From positions 186,001 to 250,000 of the forward strand of contig NZ_BBYG01000019.1 of the NCBI RefSeq assembly GCF_001184025.1: a stretch of DNA of 64,000 nucleotides, read 5' to 3'. Shown here piece after piece: positions 16,761-23,328 of this stretch (positions within the stretch are counted from its first letter, which is position 1; every line of letters begins with the position of its first letter). The DNA comes from Streptomyces maremycinicus. Lineage in GTDB: Bacteria > Actinomycetota > Actinomycetes > Streptomycetales > Streptomycetaceae. The position numbers and the translations under genes are program-made. The notes below the pieces were generated by a model. That model saw only the letters and a program-made list of their open reading frames with translations, was not told the origin of the DNA and searched no databases.

Positions 16761-16865
16761 TCAGAGCGCACATCGCGCCACTCCGCCCTGCCCGCTGCCG
16801 AGGGCGCCGCTGCCGACGCGGCCGCCCTCCTTCGCGAACGTGGAGTAGAAGTCGGTCGTGGTCAT
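16761..16865 (-). CDS. 34-aa small ORF between cysN and the ABC genes, possible leader or small protein
   Basis: ATG 16865 lies 2 nt after the cysN stop and the frame closes at 16761, encoding 34 residues. The reading starts MTTTDFYSTFAKEGGRVG, continues Gly/Ser-rich and ends with an Arg-Cys-Ala-Leu tail. The single Cys three codons from the end recalls cysteine-sensing leader peptides. Just downstream on the mRNA, CGCGCA-CTGCC-TGCGCG can form a hairpin before the binding-protein gene 128 nt further on. It is either a coupled small protein or an internal attenuator. Coding status is uncertain, but the start is ideally placed for reinitiation. Confidence 0.42.
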   Translation of the reverse strand: MTTTDFYSTFAKEGGRVGSGALGSGQGGVARCAL

Positions 16866-16867
16866 CG

Positions 16868-18202
16868 TCAGAAGTCCCAACCGTCGTCGTCGGACTCGTC
16901 CTTGACCGGCTCCGGCGCCGCGAACGACTCGCCGACCATGCCGGCGGTGAGCGTGGTGCCGTCGGCCGGGTCGATCAGGATGAACGAGCCGGTGCGGCGG
17001 GAGTCGGCGTAGGAATCCACCGGCAGCGGTTCCGAGGTACGGATCTTCACGCGGCCGATGTCGTTGGCGACGAGCTGTCCCGGGTGCGGGTGCAGGGACA
17101 GGTCGTCGAGCGTGAGCCGGGACGGGATGTCCTTGACGATCGCCTTGACCGTGCGGGTGCCGTGCTTGATCAGCACCCGGTGCCCGACGGTCAGCGGCTG
17201 GTCGGCCACGTGGCACACGGTCGCCTCGACGTCCTGCGTGGTGGCCGGCGCGTCCTTGGTCGGCACGATCAGGTCGCCGCGCGAGATGTCGATGTCGTCG
17301 CTGAGCAGCACGGTCACCGACTGGGTCGTCCACGCCGCGTCCACCGGCCGGCCCAGCAGGTCGATGCCGGAGATCGTCGAGGTACGGCCGGACGGCAGCA
17401 CCGTCACCGCCTCCCCGACGTGGAAGGTGCCGGCCGCGATCTGACCCGCGTACCCCCGGTAGTCCGGGTGCTCGGCGGTCTGCGGACGGATCACGTACTG
17501 CACCGGCAGCCGTGCGTGGCAGTGCGCCAGGTCGTGACTGACCGGAACCGTCTCCAGGTGTTCCAGGAAGGTCGGCCCGCCGTACCAGTCCATGTTCGCC
17601 GACGGGTCGACCACGTTGTCCCCGGCGAGCGCCGAGATCGGGATCGCGGTGACCTCGGGAACGCCGAGTTCGCTCGCGTACGCCGTGAACTCCTCGGCGA
17701 TCTGCGCGAAGACGCTCTCCCGGTACTCGACGAGGTCCATCTTGTTGACCGCGAGGACGACGTGCGGAACACGGAGCAGGGCCGCGATCGCCGCGTGCCT
17801 GCGGGTCTGTTCCACGACGCCGTTGCGGGCGTCGACCAGGATCACCGTCAGCTCGGCCGTGGAGGCGCCCGTGACCATGTTCCGGGTGTACTGCACATGG
17901 CCGGGGGTGTCGGCGAGGATGAAACGGCGCCGGGGCGTGGCGAAGTAGCGGTAGGCCACGTCGATGGTGATGCCCTGCTCACGCTCGGCGCGCAGGCCGT
18001 CGGTGAGCAGCGCCAGGTCGGGGGCGTCCTGGCCGCGGCTCGCCGAGACGCGTTCCACGGCCTCCAGCTGATCGGTGAGGATCGACTTGGAGTCGTGCAG
18101 GAGCCGGCCCACGAGCGTGGACTTGCCGTCGTCGACGGAACCGGCGGTGGCGAACCGCAGCAGGGTCGTGGCCGAGAGTTCCTCGGAGGTGATCGTGCTC
18201 AT
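16868..18202 (-). CDS. cysN: Sulfate adenylyltransferase subunit 1 (GTPase)
   Basis: A 444-residue EF-Tu-like GTPase. G1 is TAGSVDDGKST (about residues 19-29), switch II DTPGHVQYTRNMVTGAS, and G4 VNKMDLVEY; the beta-barrel domains follow (for example TFHVGEAVTVLPSGRTS). It regulates and energises the CysD adenylyltransferase, which makes adenosine 5'-phosphosulfate from ATP and sulfate. ATG 18202 starts 2 nt after the cysD stop. It is a standalone CysN, since the C-terminus (ESDDDGWDF) carries no fused APS kinase; that activity is encoded by cysC in the same operon. Confidence 0.97.
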   Translation of the reverse strand: MSTITSEELSATTLLRFATAGSVDDGKSTLVGRLLHDSKSILTDQLEAVERVSASRGQDAPDLALLTDGLRAEREQGITIDVAYRYFATPRRRFILADTPGHVQYTRNMVTGASTAELTVILVDARNGVVEQTRRHAAIAALLRVPHVVLAVNKMDLVEYRESVFAQIAEEFTAYASELGVPEVTAIPISALAGDNVVDPSANMDWYGGPTFLEHLETVPVSHDLAHCHARLPVQYVIRPQTAEHPDYRGYAGQIAAGTFHVGEAVTVLPSGRTSTISGIDLLGRPVDAAWTTQSVTVLLSDDIDISRGDLIVPTKDAPATTQDVEATVCHVADQPLTVGHRVLIKHGTRTVKAIVKDIPSRLTLDDLSLHPHPGQLVANDIGRVKIRTSEPLPVDSYADSRRTGSFILIDPADGTTLTAGMVGESFAAPEPVKDESDDDGWDF

Positions 18203-18204
18203 GC

Positions 18205-19143
18205 TTAGAAGTACCCCTCGCGCTTGCGGTCTTCCATCGCGGCCTCGGACATCTTGTCGTCGGCGCGGGTGGCGCCCCGCTCGGTGAGCCGGGAGGCGGC
18301 GATCTCGGCGATGACGTCGTCCAGCGTCACCGCGTCGGAGTCGACGGCGCCGGTGCAGGACATGTCGCCGACGGTCCGGTAGCGCACGAGGCGCTTCTCG
18401 ACCGTCTCGCCGTCCTTCGGGCCGCCCCACTCGCCGGCGGTCAGCCACATCCCGCCGCGCCGGAAGACCTCCCGGTCGTGCGCGAAGTAGATCTCGGGCA
18501 GCTCGATGCCCTCACGGGCGATGTACTGCCAGACGTCGAGCTCGGTCCAGTTGGACAGCGGGAACACCCGGACGTGCTCACCGGGGGCGTGGCGGCCGTT
18601 GTAGAGGTTCCACAGCTCAGGCCGCTGACGGCGGGGGTCCCACTGGGAGAACTCGTCGCGCAGGGAGAACACCCGCTCCTTGGCGCGGGCCTTCTCCTCG
18701 TCGCGGCGTCCGCCGCCGAAGACGGCGTCGAACTTCTCGGACTGGATCTTCTCCGTCAGTGGCAGCGTCTGGAGCGGGTTGCGCGTGCCGTCGGGGCGCT
18801 CGCGGAGCGTGCCGCGGTCGATGTAGTCCTGGACGGAGGCCACGTGCAGGCGCAGTCCGTGCGCGTCGACGACCCGGTCGCGGTACTCGAGGACCTCGGG
18901 GAAGTTGTGCCCGGTGTCCACGTGCAGCAGCGAGAAGGGGACCGGGGCCGGGGCGAACGCCTTCAGCGCCAGATGCAGCATGACGATGGAGTCCTTGCCG
19001 CCGGAGAACAGGATCACCGGGTTCTCGAACTCGCCCGCCACCTCGCGGAAGATGTGCACCGCCTCGGACTCCAGTGAGTCCAGGTGGCTGAGGGCGTACG
19101 GACTCGCCGTGCCCTCCTCGGCCTTGGCGACGGTCGTCGTCAT
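18205..19143 (-). CDS. cysD: Sulfate adenylyltransferase subunit 2
   Basis: A 312-residue PP-loop ATP pyrophosphatase-like enzyme. The PP-loop FSGGKDSIVMLHLALKAF (about residues 46-63) binds ATP, and LLHVDTGHNFPEVLEYRDR, FGGGRRDEEKARAKER and FPLSNWTELDVWQYI are CysD signatures. The C-terminus MEDRKREGYF is the usual family ending. With CysN it forms ATP sulfurylase, the first step of sulfate activation. ATG 19143 overlaps the cysC stop as ATGA; the reading frame extending to 19329 is only an overlap. Confidence 0.97.
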   Translation of the reverse strand: MTTTVAKAEEGTASPYALSHLDSLESEAVHIFREVAGEFENPVILFSGGKDSIVMLHLALKAFAPAPVPFSLLHVDTGHNFPEVLEYRDRVVDAHGLRLHVASVQDYIDRGTLRERPDGTRNPLQTLPLTEKIQSEKFDAVFGGGRRDEEKARAKERVFSLRDEFSQWDPRRQRPELWNLYNGRHAPGEHVRVFPLSNWTELDVWQYIAREGIELPEIYFAHDREVFRRGGMWLTAGEWGGPKDGETVEKRLVRYRTVGDMSCTGAVDSDAVTLDDVIAEIAASRLTERGATRADDKMSEAAMEDRKREGYF

Positions 19144-19676
19144 GCCAGTCCCCTCTCGGTGAGCAGGGCGTACACCGACGCCGCGGACTCCTGCACGGTC
19201 TGGTCCTGTGACTCGATCCGCAGATCCGGCGACTCGGGGGCCTCGTAGGGGTCGTCGACCCCGGTGAGCCCGGTCAGTTCGCCCGCCGCCTGCTTCGCGT
19301 ACAGACCCTTCACGTCCCGGACCGAGCACACCTCGACCGGGGTCGCCACGTGCACCTCCAGGTAGCCGGTCCCGCTGTCCTGATGGCGCTTGCGCACCGC
19401 GTCCCGGCTGTCGGCGTAGGGCGCGATCACCGGGACGAGGGCCGTGACGCCGTTGCGGGCGAGCAGTTCGGCCAGGAAGCCGATGCGCTGCACATTGATG
19501 TGCCGGTCCTCGCGGCTGAAACCGAGGCCCGCGGAGATGAACTCGCGGATCTCGTCGCCGTCGAGCACCTCGACACGGCGGCCCTCCTCACGCAGCCGGC
19601 CGGCCAGCTCGTACGCGATGGTGGTCTTGCCGGCGCTCGGCAGACCCGTGAGCCAGACGGTGGCTCCGGTCGTCAC
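19140..19676 (-). CDS. cysC: Adenylylsulfate (APS) kinase
   Basis: A 178-residue P-loop kinase. GLPSAGKTT is Walker A (residues 11-19 from the GTG), followed by VEVLDGDEIREF, GFSREDRHINVQRIGFLAEL and LYAKQAAGELTGLTGVDDPYE, the APS kinase lid. It phosphorylates APS to PAPS. GTG 19676 is chosen because GGGAGA precedes it and the protein then starts TTGATVWLTG like known homologues; ATG 19739 would add a Thr/Pro-rich 21-residue tail. Since cysH here looks like an APS reductase, PAPS may mainly feed sulfotransferases. Confidence 0.93.
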   Translation of the reverse strand: MTTGATVWLTGLPSAGKTTIAYELAGRLREEGRRVEVLDGDEIREFISAGLGFSREDRHINVQRIGFLAELLARNGVTALVPVIAPYADSRDAVRKRHQDSGTGYLEVHVATPVEVCSVRDVKGLYAKQAAGELTGLTGVDDPYEAPESPDLRIESQDQTVQESAASVYALLTERGLA

Positions 19677-19743
19677 GTGGTTCTCCCGGTTCGTAGAAGT
19701 AGCGGTGGGGGCAGGGGTGTGCGTGGGGGTCGAGGTCATGGGG

Positions 19744-20454
19744 TCAGCCGTGCAGCCCGCACTCGGTCTTCGCGCGTCCCGCCCAGCGGCCGGCGCGCGC
19801 GTCCTCGCCCGCCAGGACCCGGCGGGTGCACGGGGCGCAGCCGACGGAGGCGTAACCGTCCATCAGCAGGGGGTTGGACAGCACGCCGTGTTCGGCGATG
19901 TACGCGTCGACGTCGTCCTGGGTCCAGCGGGCGATGGGCGAGATCTTGACCTTCCGCCGCTTCTCGTCCCAGCCGACCACCGGAGTCCCCGCCCGGGTGA
20001 CGGCCTCGTCACGGCGCAGGCCGGTGGCCCAGGCCCGGTACCCCTCGAGTCCCTCTTCGAGCGGCTGCACCTTGCGCAGCTTGCAGCACAGGTCGGGGTC
20101 GCGGTCGTGCAACTTCGGTCCGTGCTCGGCGTCCTGCTCCGCGACGGTCCGGCGCGGGGTGAGCGTGATGACGTTGACGTCCATCACCGCCTCGACCGCG
20201 TCCCGGGTGCCGATGGTCTCGGGGAAGTGGTAGCCGGTGTCGAGGAACACCACGTCCACGCCCTTGCGGACCCGGGACGCCAGGTGGGCGACCACGGCGT
20301 CCTCCATCGAGGAGGTCACGCAGAACTGCTCGCCGAAGGTGTCCACCGCCCACTGGAGGATCTCCAGCGCGGAGGCCTCCTCCAGGTCGCGGCCCGCCTG
20401 TTCGGCGAGCGCCTTCAACTCGTCGGTCGAACGGCCTTCCTGAAGCGTCGTCAT
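19744..20454 (-). CDS. cysH: Phosphoadenylyl/adenylyl-sulfate reductase (4Fe-4S type)
   Basis: A 236-residue thioredoxin-dependent reductase that converts activated sulfate to sulfite. FLDTGYHFPET marks the nucleotide-binding region, and the C-terminal ECGLHG (Cys232) is the catalytic Cys. Two cysteine pairs, Cys123-Cys124 (CCKLRK) and Cys206-x-x-Cys209 (GCAPCTRR), match the 4Fe-4S ligand set of APS reductases and are absent from E. coli-type PAPS reductases. APS is therefore the likely substrate, although many annotations say PAPS. ATG 20454 overlaps the stop of the 59-aa gene (ATGA). Confidence 0.95.
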   Translation of the reverse strand: MTTLQEGRSTDELKALAEQAGRDLEEASALEILQWAVDTFGEQFCVTSSMEDAVVAHLASRVRKGVDVVFLDTGYHFPETIGTRDAVEAVMDVNVITLTPRRTVAEQDAEHGPKLHDRDPDLCCKLRKVQPLEEGLEGYRAWATGLRRDEAVTRAGTPVVGWDEKRRKVKISPIARWTQDDVDAYIAEHGVLSNPLLMDGYASVGCAPCTRRVLAGEDARAGRWAGRAKTECGLHG

Positions 20455-20630
20455 ATCCGGTCCCCTCCCGGTTCGGTGTGCTGAACGCCCCGGGCGAGCA
20501 GCCCGAGGAACTTCAGCTGGAATGCGCGGCTGCACGCCGCGCATTCCCAGGCGCCGTGGCCCTGCTCGTTCGGACGCAGGTCCTCGTCGCCGCAGTAGGG
20601 GCAGTAGAAGGGGGCGGCGCGCTCGCTCAT
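20451..20630 (-). CDS. 59-aa zinc-ribbon-like protein in the sulfite reductase operon
   Basis: A 59-residue small protein with two CxxC pairs, Cys10-Cys13 (YCPYCG) and Cys30-Cys33 (CAACSR), spaced like a rubredoxin-type or zinc-ribbon knuckle. It overlaps both neighbours by 4 bp (ATGA with the sulfite reductase stop and again with the cysH start), so it is certainly translated in the operon. I recall similar short ORFs at this place in other Streptomyces sulfur operons, with no assigned function. It could bind Zn structurally, deliver iron-sulfur or metal to the reductases, or act in electron transfer. None of this is shown. Confidence 0.85.
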   Translation of the reverse strand: MSERAAPFYCPYCGDEDLRPNEQGHGAWECAACSRAFQLKFLGLLARGVQHTEPGGDRI

Positions 20631-22324
20631 GAGAGGGCCTCCTCGCTGGCACGCGTGGCCCACACGGCGAACCGCTCGCCGTCCTCGCGCTCGGCCTGGA
20701 ACCGCTTCAGCACGCGTTCCACGTAGTCCGGCAGTTCCTCCGAAGTGACCTTCAGACCACGGACCTTGCGGCCGAAAGCGGCTTCCAGTCCGAGCGCGCC
20801 GCCCAGGTGCACCTGGAAGCCCTCGACCTGCTCGCCCCGGTCGTTGAGGACCAGCTGGCCCTTGAGACCGATGTCCGCGACCTGGATGCGGGCGCAGGCG
20901 TTCGGGCAGCCGTTGATGTTGATGGTGATCGGCTCGTCGAACTCCGGGATGCGGCGCTCCAGTTCGTCGATGAGCGTGGAGCCGCGCTGCTTGGTCTCGA
21001 CGATGGCGAGCTTGCAGTACTCGATGCCGGTGCAGGCCATCGTGCCGCGCCGGAAGGGGGAGGGCTTGGCGGTCAGGTCCAGCGCCTCCAGCGCCTCGAC
21101 CAGCGAGGCGACCCGCCCCTCCTCGACGTCGAGGACGATCATCTTCTGCTCGACGGTGGTACGCACCCGGCCCGAGCCGTGCGCCTCGGCGAGCTCGGCG
21201 ATCTTCGTCAGGGTGGCGCCGTCGACGCGGCCGACGCGCGGGGCGAAACCGACGTAGTAGCGCCCGTCCTGCTGGCGGTGCACACCGACGTGGTCGCGCC
21301 AGCGCTCGACGGGGGCGGCGGGCGCCGGGCCGTCCACGAGGGCGCGCCGGAGGTACTCGTCCTCCAGGATCTGGCGGAACTTCTCCGGACCCCAGTCGGC
21401 GACCAGGAACTTCAGGCGGGCGCGGGTGCGCAGGCGCCGGTAGCCGTAGTCGCGGAAGATGCCGATCACACCGGCCCAGACGTCCGGGACCTCGTCCAGC
21501 GGGACCCAGGCGCCGAGCCGGACGCCGATCTTCGGGTTGGTGGACAGACCGCCGCCGACCCACAGGTCGAAGCCGGGCCCGTGCTCGGGGTGTTCGACGC
21601 CGACGAACGCGACGTCGTTGATCTCGTGGGCGACGTCCAGGAGCGGGGAGCCGGAGATCGCCGTCTTGAACTTGCGCGGCAGGTTGGAGAACTCCTTGCT
21701 GCCGATGAACCGGCGGCTGATCTCCTCCACGGCCGGGCTGCCGTCGATGATCTCGTCCTCGGCGATGCCGGCCACCGGCGAACCGAGGATCGTCCGGGGT
21801 GTGTCGCCGCAGGCCTCGGTGGTGGACAGGCCGACCGCCTCGAGGCGGTTCCAGATCTCGGGCACGTCCTCGATGCGGATCCAGTGGTACTGGACGTTCT
21901 GCCGGTCGGTGAGGTCGGCGGTGCCGCGGGCGAACTCCTGCGAGATCTCGCCGATCACCCTCAGCTGCTCGGTGGTGAGCCGGCCGCCGTCGATACGGAC
22001 CCGCAGCATGAAGTACTTGTCGTCCAGCTCCTCCGGCTCGAGGATCGCCGTCTTGCCGCCGTCGATCCCCGGCTTGCGCTGGGTGTACAGCCCCCACCAA
22101 CGCATCCGGCCGCGCAGATCGTTGGGGTCGATCGAGTCGAAACCCCGCTTGGAGTAGATCGTCTCAATGCGTGTCCGCACGTTGAGACCGTCGTCGTCCT
22201 TCTTGAACTGCTCGTTGCCGTTGAGCGGGGTGAAGTGTCCCGCTGCCCACTGGCCCTCACCGCGGTGACGGCTCACCTTGCGGCGGGAAGTCGCGGCGGC
22301 AGGGTTCTGCGGGGTGGCGGCCAT
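20627..22324 (-). CDS. sirA: Ferredoxin-dependent sulfite (nitrite/sulfite) reductase, siroheme type
   Basis: A 565-residue siroheme and 4Fe-4S reductase. It has two ferredoxin-like half-domain repeats. RQNVQYHWIRIEDVPEIW and TEACGDTPRTILGSPVAG lie in the first half, and the cluster ligands are in TMACTGIEYCKLAIVE and INGCPNACARIQVADIG in the second half, the usual CX5C-Xn-CX3C arrangement. It reduces sulfite to sulfide with six electrons from ferredoxin. Nitrite reductases look similar, but the neighbours cysH, cysC, cysD and cysN settle sulfite as the substrate. It is the first large gene of the operon, 180 nt after a Cys-containing leader peptide. Confidence 0.95.
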   Translation of the reverse strand: MAATPQNPAAATSRRKVSRHRGEGQWAAGHFTPLNGNEQFKKDDDGLNVRTRIETIYSKRGFDSIDPNDLRGRMRWWGLYTQRKPGIDGGKTAILEPEELDDKYFMLRVRIDGGRLTTEQLRVIGEISQEFARGTADLTDRQNVQYHWIRIEDVPEIWNRLEAVGLSTTEACGDTPRTILGSPVAGIAEDEIIDGSPAVEEISRRFIGSKEFSNLPRKFKTAISGSPLLDVAHEINDVAFVGVEHPEHGPGFDLWVGGGLSTNPKIGVRLGAWVPLDEVPDVWAGVIGIFRDYGYRRLRTRARLKFLVADWGPEKFRQILEDEYLRRALVDGPAPAAPVERWRDHVGVHRQQDGRYYVGFAPRVGRVDGATLTKIAELAEAHGSGRVRTTVEQKMIVLDVEEGRVASLVEALEALDLTAKPSPFRRGTMACTGIEYCKLAIVETKQRGSTLIDELERRIPEFDEPITININGCPNACARIQVADIGLKGQLVLNDRGEQVEGFQVHLGGALGLEAAFGRKVRGLKVTSEELPDYVERVLKRFQAEREDGERFAVWATRASEEALS

Positions 22325-22401
22325 GGTTGATACGTCCTTCGGGACAGCGGCGGAAGATGTCGGCGCGGTGCGCCGTCCGGGAGGGGCGGTGGTCGGGGGA
22401 C

Positions 22402-22419
22402 GGTCGGGCGGCTCCGACC
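22402..22419 (-). promoter_or_regulatory. Second hairpin in sirA leader
   Basis: GGTCGG/CCGACC, a 6-bp perfect stem with a 6-nt loop, 78 nt before the sirA start codon and directly downstream (on the mRNA) of the larger 22422-22450 hairpin. Confidence 0.35.
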
Positions 22420-22421
22420 TG

Positions 22422-22450
22422 CGCGCGCGGGCGCATGGAGCCCGCGTGCG
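22422..22450 (-). promoter_or_regulatory. Candidate attenuator hairpin in sirA leader
   Basis: An 11-bp GC-rich stem (one wobble) pairs 22422-22432 with 22440-22450 around a 7-nt loop. It lies 54 nt after the leader-peptide stop and 97 nt before sirA. There is no clear U-tract, so termination would be Streptomyces-style or Rho-assisted. Confidence 0.45.
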
Positions 22451-22504
22451 CGGCGTTGCGCAGGCGAGAGGCTCGAACGGCGATGTCGGCGGTGCTGCGG
22501 CTCG

Positions 22505-22588
22505 TCAGCTCGCCGGACAGATGGCGCTGGACATGCGGCCGAGGTCGACGTGCCGCCGACTCACCAAGGCAATTCCAGTTCCGGACAT
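22505..22588 (-). CDS. 27-aa leader peptide of the sulfur assimilation operon
   Basis: ATG 22588 to TGA 22505 encodes 27 residues: MSGTGIALVS, then RRHVDLGRMS, then SSAICPAS. The RRHVDLGR core and a single Cys four codons from the stop match, as I recall, the short peptides labelled putative leader peptide ahead of sulfur genes in many Streptomyces. Ribosome stalling at the Cys codon when Cys-tRNA is scarce would change folding of the following hairpins and raise sirA-cys expression. Stop-to-sirA distance is 180 nt. No strong ribosome-binding site precedes it, so it may be leaderless. The sequence match is seen; the cysteine-attenuation mechanism is inferred. Confidence 0.78.
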   Translation of the reverse strand: MSGTGIALVSRRHVDLGRMSSAICPAS

Positions 22589-22610
22589 GGCGAAAGCGTG
22601 TCACGGCGTT

Positions 22611-22674
22611 CTGGACACAGTCCAGCTTCGTCCGCGATGCGGACACCCTTGTCCCGAAGTGTGAGACAAGGGTG
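22611..22674 (-). promoter_or_regulatory. Three consecutive inverted repeats upstream of the leader peptide
   Basis: CTGGAC-aca-GTCCAG (22611-22625), GTCCGC-gat-GCGGAC (22630-22644) and CACCCTTGTC-N11-GACAAGGGTG (22644-22674), all perfect arms. Their centres are 19 and 22 bp apart, about two helical turns, as expected for cooperative dimers of a regulator, although folding in the RNA is also possible. Confidence 0.5.
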
Positions 22675-22738
22675 GCGTCGATCACATGACCTGCGAAGCC
22701 TCTTGTCGGCGCAGGTCACAGCCGGTATGGGCGGAGGG

Positions 22739-23311
22739 TCAGACCGGGAAGGCGCCCGGCCAGGGGCCCGGCGCGGACACCTCGGGCTGCTCCTCGACCT
22801 TGGTGTCGAAGAGCTTGAAACCGCGGCGCTGATAGTTGTCCATCGCGTGCTCGCCGTCCAGGCTGCACGTGTGCAGCCACACCCGCTTGGTCTGCGGCAG
22901 CCCGGGCCAGCGGTCCGCGAGGTCCCACGCCCGGGCGGCGCCGTACGCCAGCAGGTGCCCGCCGATGCGACGCCCGCGGAAGGCCGGGATCAGACCGAAG
23001 TAGACGATCTCCACGACACCGTCGTCCTGCGGCTCCAGCTCCACGTAGCCCGCCGGTGTACCCCGGTCGTGGGCGACCCAGGTCTCCACCCCCGGGCGCG
23101 CCAGATGCTCCTGCCACTGCGCGTACGTCCAGCGCAGCCGGTCGATCCAGCGGATGTCCCCGCCGACGGACGCGTACAGGAAACGGCTGAACTCGGGGGA
23201 GGGGACCTCGGAGCGGACGATCCGCACGTCGCCCTCGGGCGCGGCGGCCGGCAGGACGTCGGCCGGGTCGGTCTGCTCCAGGGACCAGGTGGTCACGGGG
23301 ATGTGGGTCAT
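22739..23311 (-). CDS. GNAT family N-acetyltransferase
   Basis: A 190-residue acetyl-CoA-dependent transferase. The core reads TWVAHDRGTPAGYVELEPQD, VEIVYFGLIPAFRGRRIGGH (motif A, with the R-G-R-R-I-G acetyl-CoA phosphate loop about residues 120-127) and AMDNYQRRGFKLFDTKVEE (motif B). The substrate is unknown. ATG 23311 is 17 nt downstream of the stop of the secreted-protein gene, so both are probably one transcript. It ends about 65 nt before the sulfur operon's operator-like repeats, so it is not part of that operon. Confidence 0.88.
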   Translation of the reverse strand: MTHIPVTTWSLEQTDPADVLPAAAPEGDVRIVRSEVPSPEFSRFLYASVGGDIRWIDRLRWTYAQWQEHLARPGVETWVAHDRGTPAGYVELEPQDDGVVEIVYFGLIPAFRGRRIGGHLLAYGAARAWDLADRWPGLPQTKRVWLHTCSLDGEHAMDNYQRRGFKLFDTKVEEQPEVSAPGPWPGAFPV

Positions 23312-23328
23312 GCCCGCCAGGGAATCAT

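Larger units (their letters stand above)
22325..22738. other. 414-bp upstream control region of the sulfur operon
   Basis: Contains, in minus-strand order, three adjacent inverted repeats, a 27-codon leader peptide and two GC-rich hairpins before sirA. A 142-codon ORF across it (22257-22685) has Arg-rich, shadow-like composition and is not accepted. Confidence 0.7.

Noticed and set aside
20807..22330. 507-codon plus-strand frame opposite the sulfite reductase gene
   Set aside because: The minus-strand frame carries a full siroheme reductase; the opposite frame has a shadow composition (Asp/Val/Glu/Arg) and no family signature.
22257..22685. 142-codon minus-strand frame upstream of and overlapping sirA
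   Set aside because: It runs through the hairpins and the leader peptide in a different frame, with shadow-like content. The conserved short peptide in the same region explains it better.
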